This document shows positions 31,410 through 41,270 of a stretch of DNA of 64,000 nt, piece after piece; position 1 is the first letter of the stretch; every line of letters begins with the position of its first letter. The notes under the pieces are model-generated. The model was given only the letters and a program-made list of their open reading frames with translations, was not told the DNA's origin and searched no databases. Position numbers and translations under genes: made by a program. Source of the DNA: Hungatella hathewayi (GTDB lineage: Bacteria; Bacillota; Clostridia; Lachnospirales; Lachnospiraceae); assembly GCA_025149285.1 (NCBI GenBank), contig CP102274.1:6084489-6148488 (forward strand). Reading direction: 5' to 3'.

Positions 31410-33547
31410 CTTAAATCCTCCAGCTTTACCTCAAGCGTTAAAGGAGTCTTTCCGGTCAATTTGACGCTGCGGCTGTCCGGCTGGCTCCCACCGCAGGTGA
31501 CAACCGCCGTGCTCCCGTCCAATATATACTCCCCTTCCTCATTCACCACCATAAATGCTTTAACGGGAAGGGTAAACGGAACCGTCACAGACTCCCCTGC
31601 CTTCATATGTATCCGTCTAAAATCTGCCAGGGACCCACCCGGTGCGGCCAGCTCCGAATCTGCAATCCGAACGTACACTTCAGCGATCTCATCGCATTCG
31701 GCTTTGGAACGGTTTGTTATTTTCACAGAGAACCTGACCTGCCCGTCAGGACCGGCTTCTGTCTGCTCCGCCTTAAAATTGCTGTATTCAAAATCGCCGT
31801 AGCTCAAACCATATCCGAATGGGTACAGCGCCTCGCGTTCCATATAGCGGTACGTTCTGCCTTTCATGCTGTAGTCCGTAAATTCCGGCAGTTCCTCCGT
31901 GGTCTGGTAAAAAGTGACCGGAAGTCTGCCTGAAGGAACTGCTTCACCTGTCAGAAGCCTCGCCGCCGCCAGACCTCCCATCTGTCCGGGATACCATATG
32001 TGAAGAATGGCGCTGCAATGCTCAGCCGCATAGTTTATGGCCATGGCACTTCCCGCAGCGAGAAGCAGAATCACCGGTGTTCCCGTCCCGCAAACTGCTT
32101 TTAAGAGTCTCATCTGGGACTCCGGAAGGTTCAAATCCGCCTTGTCTGCACCGGCATAGCTGTTGTTGGCATCGCCCTCCTCGCCTTCCAGTGTTCCGTT
32201 TAATCCCAGGCACAGGAACACAACATCACTCCGCACCGCCATGGAAACCGCCTCTTTCAGCCGGTCATCCGCTTCCGCCAGATTTTCCACGTTGTCACGG
32301 TAAAGATGGGAGCCTTCTGAACAGAATATTCTGGTTTCTTTCCCAAGCACCGCCCGTATTCCTTCCAGAATCGTGTATTTCTCTGTCGCCGTTCCATTGT
32401 AATTTCCCTTCAGGATCTCCTCGCTGTCACCGTTTGGTCCGATCACAGCCACCGTCTTAAGTGCAGTCTTATCGAGGGGAAGAATTCCGTCATTCTTTAA
32501 AAGTACCATGGATTCTTCCGCCGCTTTTAGGGCAAGACCGTGATGTTCGGCGCAGTCATTGATCTCATACGGAATCTCATCGAATTCCGTATGTTGATCG
32601 AACATTCCAAGCCTCATCCTTGTCATCATCAAATGGGTAACCGCTCTGTCGATATCTTCTGCGGACACCAGGCCCTGGTTATAGGCGCTCATCACATGGA
32701 GATACACGGCGCCGCAGTTTAAATCGCAGCCGCTCTTAAGAGCCAGGGCCGCGGATTCCTGAGGTGTATCCGTCAGGCCGTGATGCATATGGAAGTCCTT
32801 GATCGCACCGCAGTCTGATACATAGTAACCGTCAAACCCCCATTTTTCTCTCAGGATTTCTGTGATCAGATGATGACTTCCGCAGGCCGCCTCACCGTTC
32901 AGCCGGTTGTAGCCCCCCATCACGCCTTCGACTCCGGCCTCCTTCACACACCGCTCAAATGCCGGAAAATACGTCTCCGTCAGATCCTTTTTGCTTACCA
33001 CGCTGTTAAAGGAATGACGTCCCTTTTCCGGCCCCGAATGTGCTGCAAAATGCTTCACACAGGCAGCCGCCTTCAGTCTCTTTCCATTGCCCTGCATCCC
33101 CTTAATGTAAGCGGTTCCCATACGCCCCGTCAGACACGGGTCCTCTCCATACGTCTCATGTCCCCGTCCCCATCTCGGATCGCGGAAAATGTTGATATTG
33201 GGAGACCAGAAGGTAATTCCCTTATAAAGCCCCCGGTCCCCGTTCCTCACGGCCTCGTGGTATTTTGCCCGTCCCTCGAGAGCAGTCACATCACCGATTT
33301 TCTCCAGAAGCGCCTCATCAAACATTGCCGCCAATCCGATGGCCTGCGGAAATACCGTAGCCGCCCCGGCTCTGGCTACGCCATGCAGCGCCTCATTCCA
33401 CCAGTTATAGCTGGGAATGCCCAGGCGCTCCACCGCCGGGGCATCGTAACGGAGCTGGGAAACCTTTTCCTCCAGCGTCATCTGTGACACTAAGTCCCGC
33501 ACTCTCTCTTCATCTGTCCTGCTCTCATCCAAATATACCGGTTCCAT
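31403..33547 (-). CDS. GH3 beta-glycosidase
   Basis: 714 residues with GH3 N-terminal TIM barrel, C-terminal sandwich and fibronectin-like domain. Nucleophile Asp245 (GYYVSDCGAI); substrate contacts KHFAAHSGPEKGRH and GGYNRLNGEAACGS. The C-terminal acid/base loop is probably LEGEEGDANN. SYNWWNEALHGVARAG is typical of the beta-xylosidase/beta-glucosidase clade. No signal peptide. It sits between RidA and GH125 in the mannoside operon, so it may remove beta-linked terminal sugars (Glc, Xyl or GlcNAc) from imported glycans. Exact specificity not decidable. Confidence 0.92.
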   Translation of the reverse strand: MEPVYLDESRTDEERVRDLVSQMTLEEKVSQLRYDAPAVERLGIPSYNWWNEALHGVARAGAATVFPQAIGLAAMFDEALLEKIGDVTALEGRAKYHEAVRNGDRGLYKGITFWSPNINIFRDPRWGRGHETYGEDPCLTGRMGTAYIKGMQGNGKRLKAAACVKHFAAHSGPEKGRHSFNSVVSKKDLTETYFPAFERCVKEAGVEGVMGGYNRLNGEAACGSHHLITEILREKWGFDGYYVSDCGAIKDFHMHHGLTDTPQESAALALKSGCDLNCGAVYLHVMSAYNQGLVSAEDIDRAVTHLMMTRMRLGMFDQHTEFDEIPYEINDCAEHHGLALKAAEESMVLLKNDGILPLDKTALKTVAVIGPNGDSEEILKGNYNGTATEKYTILEGIRAVLGKETRIFCSEGSHLYRDNVENLAEADDRLKEAVSMAVRSDVVFLCLGLNGTLEGEEGDANNSYAGADKADLNLPESQMRLLKAVCGTGTPVILLLAAGSAMAINYAAEHCSAILHIWYPGQMGGLAAARLLTGEAVPSGRLPVTFYQTTEELPEFTDYSMKGRTYRYMEREALYPFGYGLSYGDFEYSNFKAEQTEAGPDGQVRFSVKITNRSKAECDEIAEVYVRIADSELAAPGGSLADFRRIHMKAGESVTVPFTLPVKAFMVVNEEGEYILDGSTAVVTCGGSQPDSRSVKLTGKTPLTLEVKLEDLRW

Positions 33548-33572
33548 CTCGCTCTCCTTGTATCCCTGCGGC

Positions 33573-34040
33573 TTATTCTTCGATTTCGAAAATAGCCTCT
33601 GTCTCCACCGGAATATTACCCGGCAGCACGTTCATGCCTACCGCGGATCTGGTCGGCGCTCCCGCCTCCTCGCCGAATAAGTCCACCAGAAGCTGGGAAC
33701 CGCCGTTTGCAACGTATGGCTGCTCATAGAAGTCATCATCGCTGGCCACATAGACCAGGATCTTCACGGCCTGTTTTACCTTGTTTAAATCACCGATCCG
33801 GTCCTGCAGCACAGCCAGCACGTTTAACATGGAATTCCTGGAGAAGACCTGCGCCTCTTCCTTTGTATATTCCTTACCAACCTTGCCTGCCACCGGGCTG
33901 TCGATAACAGGGCCGCAGCCGGAGATATACACGAGATTGCCCGCAAACACTCTGGAGGAGGAGTAAACTCCGCCTTTTGCAGGTGCCTTCGGAAGTTCCA
34001 GCCCTAATTCTTTTAACTTTGCATATACGTCATTCATCAT
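33573..34040 (-). CDS. RidA-family protein (enamine/imine deaminase type)
   Basis: 155 residues of the YjgF/YER057c/UK114 fold. RidA proteins hydrolyse reactive enamines and imines, which form when PLP enzymes dehydrate or deaminate amino acids. Motifs: GVYSSSRVFAGNLVYISG, NSMLNVLAVLQDRIGDLNKVKQAVKILVYVAS and GAPTRSAVGMNVLPGNIPVETEAIFEIEE, with the conserved Arg and Glu. It is encoded directly after the deacylase and the D-threonine aldolase-like gene, so it likely clears the product of the latter. Confidence 0.9.
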   Translation of the reverse strand: MMNDVYAKLKELGLELPKAPAKGGVYSSSRVFAGNLVYISGCGPVIDSPVAGKVGKEYTKEEAQVFSRNSMLNVLAVLQDRIGDLNKVKQAVKILVYVASDDDFYEQPYVANGGSQLLVDLFGEEAGAPTRSAVGMNVLPGNIPVETEAIFEIEE

Positions 34041-34073
34041 TCATTCCCTCATTCTTCTACATTTTCTGTGATA

Positions 34074-35699
34074 CTATAATTTTATAACACTGCCGCAGTT
34101 TCTTTTCAATAAAAGATCGTCGGAAACAGCAATCGTTCCGTCAACCATTATCATCCGAAATCCGCTGCACAGCTGTTTTGGATTTTCATAAACCGCATAA
34201 TCCCTGACCTTTTCAGGATCAAACACGTTAATATCTGCATGGTAACCCTCTTTTATCATACCTCTTCCCTCGAGAGACAGCCGCTTTGCAGGCAGAAGCG
34301 TCATCTTCTTCACGGCTTCCTCCATCGTCAGAACGCCCCGTTCCCTGACGTATTCCCTGATAATTTTCGGAAAGGAACCGTAAAGTCTGGGATGCGGGCA
34401 GTCGCTCACACCATACAGGGAATCGGAGATCACCATGGAATACGGAAGTCTGGCTACCGTATCCACATCCTCCTGGGACATGGAGAGAACGATAATTCCC
34501 ACCTTTCCCTGTTCCTCTGCCAGTAAGTCGCTGCAGAAATCAGCCGGCTCTTCATATCCGGCCAGAGATGCAGCTTCCCGGAAATTCTTTCCTGTGAATT
34601 TCCGGTTCGCCTCTTTCGTCACGGAGCTCAGCAGAATGCGCTCCCAGCCTATGGCAGTCACCATATTGTCCCAGCCTGTATGTTCCCGGTAAATTTCACG
34701 CCGCAGTTCTTCCTTCCCGCGTTCCGTTCCCAGTTTCTTAAGCGTCATCTCCACGCTGTCTTCCATTACGGCCGGAGGCAGCAGACTGATCAGTGTGGTG
34801 GAGCCGCCGCAGTAGGGATAAAAATCCACGGTTACATCCTGGCCTGCCGCTCTGGCGGCGTCGATCAGTTCAATCGCCTTATAAATCTCACTGCCCCAGT
34901 TTTTCACTCCGGTAGCCTTGAAATGGCTGATATTTAAAGGAACCCCGGCTGCCCCTGTGACCTCGATTACCTCTTTCACGGAGGAGACCAGATTATCCCC
35001 TTCTCCCCGGATGTGGCAGGCCAGAGGCCGGCCGAAGGGTGCTGCAGCGCTTATCAGTTCCTGTATCTCCGCCCTCGCAGAATAGCATTCCGGCTGGTAC
35101 ATGATACCCATGGAAAGCCCGGCCGCCCCGGCTTCAAGCCCCTCGCGGATATAAGCCTTTGCCTGCTCCATCTCCGGTCCGGTAAACGGTCCTTTCCCAT
35201 ATCCCTTAATGGCAGCCTTCAGCGTACCCGTTGCAATCAGACTGCCCACATGAAGCGGAAGGTCCCGTTTTCCAAGTTCCTCCAGGTAATCACTGAACCG
35301 CTCCAAAGCCATCTCTTCGGGTGCAATGCCAAGGCACGGCTCGATAAAATCATAAATAGCCCGGCGGTACTTCTTCGGCGCCGGAATCGGCGCCAGGCCG
35401 CAGTTTCCTCCGATCACGGTCGTAAGCCCCTGCGCCATCTCCAGCCGCCCGAATTCCGGATTGTACAGGGCATCGATGTCACAGTGTCTGTGTGTATCGA
35501 TAAATCCCGGCGTCACAACGAGTCCTTTTGCATCGATAACCTCCAGCCCGCCAGAATCTGCCGGTGGTGCTTCCGTCCCGGCCGTTTCCGTGTTCTCTGT
35601 CACCGCCTCAATGACGCCATTTCTTATCAGTATGTCCTTCCGGAACGGCTTATCACCGCTTCCGTCATAGACCAGTCCATTCTTTATCAGCGTTCTCAT
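34074..35699 (-). CDS. Amidohydrolase, N-acyl-D-amino-acid deacylase family
   Basis: 541 residues of the D-aminoacylase/dihydroorotase-like amidohydrolase group. Metal-binding motif: TPGFIDTHRHCDID (about 65-78). Next come ATTVIGGNCG-like GLTTVIGGNCG, LSMGIMYQPE, CHIRGEGDNLV (a further His) and ISHFKATGVKNWG. The C terminus GMIKEGYHADINVFDPEKVRDYA is the usual D-aminoacylase ending. It would release D-amino acids from N-acyl or N-carbamoyl forms in the cytoplasm. It overlaps the D-TA-like gene by 4 bp. Confidence 0.88.
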   Translation of the reverse strand: MRTLIKNGLVYDGSGDKPFRKDILIRNGVIEAVTENTETAGTEAPPADSGGLEVIDAKGLVVTPGFIDTHRHCDIDALYNPEFGRLEMAQGLTTVIGGNCGLAPIPAPKKYRRAIYDFIEPCLGIAPEEMALERFSDYLEELGKRDLPLHVGSLIATGTLKAAIKGYGKGPFTGPEMEQAKAYIREGLEAGAAGLSMGIMYQPECYSARAEIQELISAAAPFGRPLACHIRGEGDNLVSSVKEVIEVTGAAGVPLNISHFKATGVKNWGSEIYKAIELIDAARAAGQDVTVDFYPYCGGSTTLISLLPPAVMEDSVEMTLKKLGTERGKEELRREIYREHTGWDNMVTAIGWERILLSSVTKEANRKFTGKNFREAASLAGYEEPADFCSDLLAEEQGKVGIIVLSMSQEDVDTVARLPYSMVISDSLYGVSDCPHPRLYGSFPKIIREYVRERGVLTMEEAVKKMTLLPAKRLSLEGRGMIKEGYHADINVFDPEKVRDYAVYENPKQLCSGFRMIMVDGTIAVSDDLLLKRNCGSVIKL

Positions 35700-36811
35700 A
35701 CCAGCATCCCTCTCGCTGCCACCACTTCCTGACGCAGCGTCTCTCCATCATAGAGATAGACTGAATTCTGCATATTAATGGCAGTACATACGTGAATCGG
35801 AATAAGCTCCACCTTGTCGCCGACCTTCAATCCGGTATCTCCCTTTTTGCTGGTAATGATCCCGTGTTCCTCATTCATTCGGCGGAGCTGAAGATCGTCA
35901 TTCCCTGCAATCAGCGCGTATCCCGGGTAGCAGTACGGAGGCGTATCCAGCAGGATATCCATGGGAAACGTCTTCGTCCCTCCATCAATCACCGCATACT
36001 CCCTGCATGGAGTGCTGACAACCGTGGCATAGATCCGCACGGCAATGTCTTCCGGTTCGGCCGCCCCCTCTTTGCAAAGCATGTGATCCTTAAATATATA
36101 TGTCCCCGGACGGATCTCATCCACCTTTCCCGTCTTTGCAACCTCCACACCCGTAGGGGTGGAACCTGCGCTGATCTCTGCGATGGGAACGCCGGCCTTC
36201 CTGATCTCATCCGCTATGGCCTCCATCATATCGCCTTCCTCGGCTCCCGCGATCACTTTATCCTCGGTGGGCTTATCGTGATAGACAAGACTCTTAAAGG
36301 TATAAATGCCGGTCAGGTTTAAATTGGAAAGCTGATGGACTTCCTTCGCCAGTTCAGCGGCCTTCGTCCTCTGGACACCGGTTCTCTTTGCCCCGGTGTC
36401 CACCTCCAGACGAACCTCCAGAGTAATGCCCGCGGCCTTTGCAGCCTCATTTAACGGCACCGCGCATTCCATACTGTCCACCGCCAGAATCAGGCGTTTT
36501 AAACGCCTGGCCAGGGCGACGGCCCTTTTTATCCTGAAGCCGCCAACCATGGGATAGGCGATAAAAATATCATCCGCGCCCCCGTCTGCCATCACCTCCG
36601 CCTCTGACACCTTCGCACAGGTGATGCCTGCGGCTCCGTGAGCCAGCTGCATTCTGGCAAAGAGCGGCATCTTGTGTGTCTTAATATGCGGTCTCAGTCT
36701 GCATCCGGCCGCATCCGCCTCCGCCTGCATCCGTATCACATTTTCCTCTGCTTTAGCCATATCGATTACAACGCAGGGTGTCTCCAGCTGATCCAGTAAT
36801 TCTTTCTGCAT
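35696..36811 (-). CDS. PLP-dependent D-threonine aldolase/D-serine dehydratase family enzyme
   Basis: A 371-residue fold-type III PLP enzyme. The PLP lysine is in CRLRPHIKTHKM (Lys44 expected), and the zinc-binding pair is in IHVCTAIN near the C terminus (His and Cys). SAGSTPTGVE binds the cofactor phosphate. These define the D-TA/D-serine dehydratase-like family, which converts D-Thr/D-Ser-type substrates to glycine plus aldehyde, or to keto acid plus ammonia. It lies 15 bp after the beta-mannosidase gene and overlaps the deacylase. Its enamine products explain RidA next door. Confidence 0.9.
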   Translation of the reverse strand: MQKELLDQLETPCVVIDMAKAEENVIRMQAEADAAGCRLRPHIKTHKMPLFARMQLAHGAAGITCAKVSEAEVMADGGADDIFIAYPMVGGFRIKRAVALARRLKRLILAVDSMECAVPLNEAAKAAGITLEVRLEVDTGAKRTGVQRTKAAELAKEVHQLSNLNLTGIYTFKSLVYHDKPTEDKVIAGAEEGDMMEAIADEIRKAGVPIAEISAGSTPTGVEVAKTGKVDEIRPGTYIFKDHMLCKEGAAEPEDIAVRIYATVVSTPCREYAVIDGGTKTFPMDILLDTPPYCYPGYALIAGNDDLQLRRMNEEHGIITSKKGDTGLKVGDKVELIPIHVCTAINMQNSVYLYDGETLRQEVVAARGMLV

Positions 36812-36826
36812 ACGTGATTCCTCCCT

Positions 36827-39331
36827 TTAAAAGCTGTCCGCCACACTTCTGATGTGAAGCGCAGCCGCTGCTTCCTCTGCCGTTATCCGGTTCGGGAATT
36901 CCTTTTTATCCACAGTTATGTCCACGCCCTCTTCCGATGTGATATCGAAGAAATTGTCTTCAAAAATAACATCATACTCATCCATGCTCAGTTCCGCATA
37001 ACTTACATACGTATCTGCATCAACGTGAATACAGAATACATCTTCCCTCTCTGTCACAGAAATCCGGTATTCCGGCTTCTGGAATTCGAAGTATTTCGGT
37101 TTCACAAAAAGCGTCGTTCCCCGGCTTACCACACGGCCATCCTCGATCAGACGGTATTCTGCCACCGCTTTCTTTTTCATTCTTTCCTCTGTCAGGAACG
37201 GGGCAAAATCCATGGCCAGCACTTGTTTCACCTCAAAGGGCCCGGTCACAGCCTCTGTCTCCGTCTCATACAGTGTATGGAAATCACGGTCGAAGAGGCG
37301 GACCACCAATACGGCTTTTCTCTCCTCAAAAGATTCATTATGAATATAGTAGCCGATATCGGTACTCAGTTCTTCCTTTTCACAGGCTGTTGCCATAAAA
37401 CGGGAGTAGAACCGCCTTGCTCCGTAATGGAGTGCTTTCCAGCGTCCGTAATAATCAACGCTGGCCCAGGAAGCCACCGGCCAGCAGTCATTTAACTGCC
37501 AGTAGATGGAACCCATGCACCGTCCCCAGTTCCTTCTCCAGTGTTCCACGCCGTACTGAATCGCCTTCAGCTGAAGAATCTGGGAAATATAGGCGATGCT
37601 CTCCATATCCTTCGGATACTTATAGTAACCGGAGATATAGGAGAAAATCTTCGTGTTGGCAAGGCCATTCTTCTGATGTGATTCCATGACCTCGCTGAAG
37701 ATATTCTGATCCTCCGGCAGGCTGAATGCATCCAGGGTCTTCTTTCCCGGGAATGACTGGAATCCGAACTCTGAACAGAACCGGAAATAGAAATCCCGGT
37801 ACTCCGTAAACGGCTTGTTGGAATGCCATACCTCCCAGTAGTGGTTGTCACCCCGGTTAAAATCATTGGGATCGTCGAACGATCCGCCTGACGACGGCGA
37901 AGACAGCCAGTAATACGTCTGATCATCCACCTGTTTTACCAGGCGGGGCAGAAGCATCTCGAAAATCTTCGTATAGTCCGCTTTGTATTTCGGCCTGTGT
38001 CCCTCCAGACGTCCCCAGTCGCGCCAGCCCCATTCCATCTCATTGTTGCCGCACCATAAGGCGAGGCAGGCGTGATGGCGGATCCGTTTTACATTATCGG
38101 CCGTTTCAGCCAGAATATCAGCTTCAAATTCATCGTTTAAATCATAGACATTGCAGGCAAACATCAAGTCCTGCCAGACCAGAATACCGTACCGGTCACA
38201 GGCATCGTACACATAATCCTCCGGATAATAGCCGCCGCCCCAGATTCGGATACAGTTAAAATTAGCCCTGGCACAGTCACGGATGAGCCGTTCGCTCCGC
38301 TCTTCACTCAAATGGCCGAGGAGATTATCTTCCGGTATATAGTTGGCGCCCATGGCAAATATCTTCTGGCCGTTGACCACAAAGGCAAACTGATTGCCCC
38401 ATTCATCTGCGTCCGTGCAGACAGTGACAGTCCTCAATCCGATGGTTCTTTCCCATACATCGAGAACAGCGCCCGCTGCTTTAAGTTCTGCCCGCACCGT
38501 ATACAGTGGCTGTTCGCCGTATCCATTCGGCCACCACAGCTGCGGGTCCTCGATAAGTGCTTCTATCGTTTCCGAAGTACAGGCCGTGCTGCCGGGATGA
38601 ACGGTCTGGCTGACAAAAATCCCGGTTCCATCCGGCGCCGTAATTTCGCATGCAAGCGTATAGGCTTCAGACGTTTCACTTCTGCCAGGCATTCTCACAC
38701 TGCTCTCAAGCGACAGCTTCACCCCGGTATCTCCATGCTCCTGGCGGACCCTCACATCCTCCAGACAGGCGCCCGAATATCCGGACAGATAGACGCTGCG
38801 GAAAATTCCGGCGTCCGGCAGCTGAGGCCCCCAGTCCCATCCAAACATGTAGTGGGCCTTTCTGAGTGCTCCGTTTCCCTTCATGCAGCCTGTGGAAGCA
38901 TAAAAGATGTCCCCTTCCCGGTCCGCCTTTTCAATAAAGGCGATAGGAGAATGAAAGGTAACAGCCAGCCGGTTTACCGTCTTTAGCTTTCCCTTTACAT
39001 CAATTCTCCAGGTGCGGTGCATATCCCTGACTGCAAGGAGCAGTTCATCGTTTAAATAAATGTCTGCAATGGTATCAAGCCCCTCGAACACGAGGCACTG
39101 CTCCGTCTCCCGGAAAAAGCTGTCCGGCACTTCAAATTCTCTCTCATATCGGTAGTCTCTGCGGGAAAGTTCCCGTGTCTCATACTCATTCGTCCGCCAA
39201 TAGGGATCCTCGATGAGGCCTCCGTCCGCCATATCGGTCAAAACGGTTCCCGGGACAGACCCCTTATGCCATTCCTTCGTTTCCGTATCGCACCAGTTCC
39301 AGGTGCCATTCAGCGTAATTCGATGTTCCAT
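36827..39331 (-). CDS. GH2 beta-mannosidase
   Basis: 834 residues. The N-terminal jelly roll begins ITLNGTWNW and KGSVPGTVLTDM, followed by an Ig-like domain, TIM barrel and C-terminal beta domains. Acid/base Glu in ALWCGNNEMEWGW (about residue 430) and nucleophile Glu in CSEFGFQSFPG (about 521), both in the exact beta-mannosidase form. The ATG at 39331 follows AGGAGC; the longer reading starts inside the permease gene. No signal peptide. It cleaves beta-mannosides such as the Man-beta-GlcNAc core of N-glycans or mannan oligosaccharides in the cytoplasm. Confidence 0.95.
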   Translation of the reverse strand: MEHRITLNGTWNWCDTETKEWHKGSVPGTVLTDMADGGLIEDPYWRTNEYETRELSRRDYRYEREFEVPDSFFRETEQCLVFEGLDTIADIYLNDELLLAVRDMHRTWRIDVKGKLKTVNRLAVTFHSPIAFIEKADREGDIFYASTGCMKGNGALRKAHYMFGWDWGPQLPDAGIFRSVYLSGYSGACLEDVRVRQEHGDTGVKLSLESSVRMPGRSETSEAYTLACEITAPDGTGIFVSQTVHPGSTACTSETIEALIEDPQLWWPNGYGEQPLYTVRAELKAAGAVLDVWERTIGLRTVTVCTDADEWGNQFAFVVNGQKIFAMGANYIPEDNLLGHLSEERSERLIRDCARANFNCIRIWGGGYYPEDYVYDACDRYGILVWQDLMFACNVYDLNDEFEADILAETADNVKRIRHHACLALWCGNNEMEWGWRDWGRLEGHRPKYKADYTKIFEMLLPRLVKQVDDQTYYWLSSPSSGGSFDDPNDFNRGDNHYWEVWHSNKPFTEYRDFYFRFCSEFGFQSFPGKKTLDAFSLPEDQNIFSEVMESHQKNGLANTKIFSYISGYYKYPKDMESIAYISQILQLKAIQYGVEHWRRNWGRCMGSIYWQLNDCWPVASWASVDYYGRWKALHYGARRFYSRFMATACEKEELSTDIGYYIHNESFEERKAVLVVRLFDRDFHTLYETETEAVTGPFEVKQVLAMDFAPFLTEERMKKKAVAEYRLIEDGRVVSRGTTLFVKPKYFEFQKPEYRISVTEREDVFCIHVDADTYVSYAELSMDEYDVIFEDNFFDITSEEGVDITVDKKEFPNRITAEEAAAALHIRSVADSF

Positions 39332-39356
39332 AGTCTGCTCCTCTTCAAAAAATGTA

Positions 39357-40202
39357 TCAGCCCTTAATACCGGACGTTGCAATGCCCTCTACAAAGTTCC
39401 TCTGGAAGAACAGGAAGAAGATTACGACCGGAATTACGAATATGGTTGCCGCCGCCATCAGGTGCGTCCAGTCAACCGAATACTGGTTTAAGAAGCCCTG
39501 CAGACCTAAGGACAGCGTCAGTTTTTCCGTCTTGTTGATATAGATAAGCGGTGCTAAGTAATCGGACCAGGCATTGATAAACGCATAGATACCAACGGTC
39601 GTCAGGGCAGGTCTTGAGAGCGGAAGCGCAATGGCGATGTAGCGTTTGAATTCGCCCGCACCGTCGATCTTTGCCGCCTCCATCAGGGAATTGGGAAGAC
39701 CTGCAAAAAACTGTCTCATGATGATAATGTAGAACGGACTGCCAAAGAAGGTCGGCAGAATCAGCGGTACGTATGTATTGGTAAATCCCAGTCTGGACCA
39801 GATCTTATATAACGGAATCATGGTTACCGTATAAGGAATCATCATCGTCCCCATAATCAGGGCAGAGATGATGGGAGCGCCTTTCCACTTGATCTTGGCC
39901 AGGGAATAGGCTACCAGCGGGGTGGCTACCATCTGTCCTACTACGGAAAGAAGCGTGATGAAAATCGTGTTCATCATATATCTTACATACGGTATCTTTG
40001 CCATGGCTTCCGGGAAATTGTTCCAGATGACCTCCCTCGGAAACAGCTTTACCGGCAGCTGGAAGGCATCCGCGTTTGTCTTAAGAGCCGTTGTCACCAT
40101 GATTAAAAACGGTGAAAAGAAGATAAAACTCAGCACAATAACAAGAATATACTTCGGAATCGGTTTTAATCGTTTTTTATAATATGCGTGATTGTTTTTC
40201 AT
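39357..40202 (-). CDS. Sugar ABC transporter permease, MalG type (mannoside locus)
   Basis: 281 residues, six helices. The EAA loop is LPNSLMEAAKIDGAGEFKRYI (about 164-184) and the C terminus is NFVEGIATSGIKG. A basic N terminus (YYKKRLKPIPKY) faces the cytoplasm. It lies 2 bp after the MalF-type partner and directly before the beta-mannosidase. Confidence 0.94.
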   Translation of the reverse strand: MKNNHAYYKKRLKPIPKYILVIVLSFIFFSPFLIMVTTALKTNADAFQLPVKLFPREVIWNNFPEAMAKIPYVRYMMNTIFITLLSVVGQMVATPLVAYSLAKIKWKGAPIISALIMGTMMIPYTVTMIPLYKIWSRLGFTNTYVPLILPTFFGSPFYIIIMRQFFAGLPNSLMEAAKIDGAGEFKRYIAIALPLSRPALTTVGIYAFINAWSDYLAPLIYINKTEKLTLSLGLQGFLNQYSVDWTHLMAAATIFVIPVVIFFLFFQRNFVEGIATSGIKG

Positions 40203-40204
40203 AC

Positions 40205-41149
40205 TTATTCACCCCCTACGCCATTCTCGGATACCTTCTTCGTGATTCTGGTCATGACCAGTGTCAGCACAAACACAATGACAAACAGAAGCCATGCCAT
40301 AGCGGAAGCTCTGCCCATCTTCATATAAGAGAATGCGGTGTTAAACAGATACAGCGGATACATTAAGATCGAGTTGGCCGGTCCGCCGCTGGCGTTGCTG
40401 GCACCGCCGCCGGAGCTGGCGTTGATGATAACGTATACCTGAGTAAAATACTGGAACGAGTTGATGATATTCAAAATCCCCTGGTACACCAGAACCGGCG
40501 CCACACACGGCATCGTAATCCGGAAAAACTTGTCAAAAGCGTTCGCTCCGTCGATCTCGGCCGCCTCGTAATAGCTGTTCGGCACATCCTGGAGAGCCGC
40601 AAGGCAGATCAGCATCGTCGTACCGGTGCACCACGTTCCCATCAATACCAGCGCCCATTTTGTGTAGGCCGGGTTAACCAGCCACGAGGGGCCGTTGATT
40701 CCGATCATCTCCAGCACGCGGTTGATATAGCCGTATGTAGGATCGAACATCCAGATCCATACCATGGTAGCTGCAACCATCGGGATGATGGAAGGCATGA
40801 AGAAAATAGTTCTTGCCACGCCTCTGCCCTTAAACTTACTATTTAATAAGGAAGCAAGGAGCATTGCAATAAACAGGTTAATCGGAGTGGATACAAAGGC
40901 CATAAAGAGAGTATTTTTCAGACTCTTGAACACTAGCGGGTCCTTAAAAATATATTTGAAATTCTCAAGGCCGATCCATTCCGGCGGCTTCACCGGATTG
41001 AAGGATGTGAAGCTATAGTAAAACGAGGTGAGCAGCGGTATCAGACTGAAACATACGAATCCAATAATCCATGGAAGTGCGAACAGAAATCCATTGATAT
41101 TGTCCCGCCGTTCTGATTTGCTCATTTTCTTGGCAGTCGGTTTTGACAT
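40205..41149 (-). CDS. Sugar ABC transporter permease, MalF type (mannoside locus)
   Basis: 314 residues with a basic start (MSKPTAKKMSKSERRDN), six helices and the EAA loop YYEAAEIDGANAFDKFFRI (about 213-231). The last loop carries SSGGGASNASGGPANS, a Gly/Ser/Ala-rich insertion where MalF relatives have GGP. The start at 41149 follows AAGGAG. It is separated from the binding-protein gene by two hairpins. Confidence 0.93.
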   Translation of the reverse strand: MSKPTAKKMSKSERRDNINGFLFALPWIIGFVCFSLIPLLTSFYYSFTSFNPVKPPEWIGLENFKYIFKDPLVFKSLKNTLFMAFVSTPINLFIAMLLASLLNSKFKGRGVARTIFFMPSIIPMVAATMVWIWMFDPTYGYINRVLEMIGINGPSWLVNPAYTKWALVLMGTWCTGTTMLICLAALQDVPNSYYEAAEIDGANAFDKFFRITMPCVAPVLVYQGILNIINSFQYFTQVYVIINASSGGGASNASGGPANSILMYPLYLFNTAFSYMKMGRASAMAWLLFVIVFVLTLVMTRITKKVSENGVGGE

Positions 41150-41210
41150 TGGACTACTCCTTTCTGATGTGTGAGATCGGAAAACATTATGAAAAGGCCC
41201 CTTATAAAGG

Positions 41211-41247
41211 AATATCACATATGTGCTTCGGCATCATATGTGATATT
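41211..41247 (-). repeat. Perfect 13-bp intra-operon hairpin
   Basis: AATATCACATATG (41211-41223) and CATATGTGATATT (41235-41247); the loop holds a further TGC/GCA pair around TTCG. It lies between the binding protein and MalF-type genes. Confidence 0.7.
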
Positions 41248-41270
41248 CTTTTGCTTTGCACGGACAGCTC

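Noticed and set aside
35013..35732. 239-codon plus-strand frame opposite the deacylase gene
   Set aside because: Shadow of a conserved amidohydrolase; Arg/His/Pro-rich with no family features.
38312..38986. Long plus-strand frame opposite the beta-mannosidase
   Set aside because: It lies wholly within a gene with intact catalytic motifs; no start signal and no recognisable domain.
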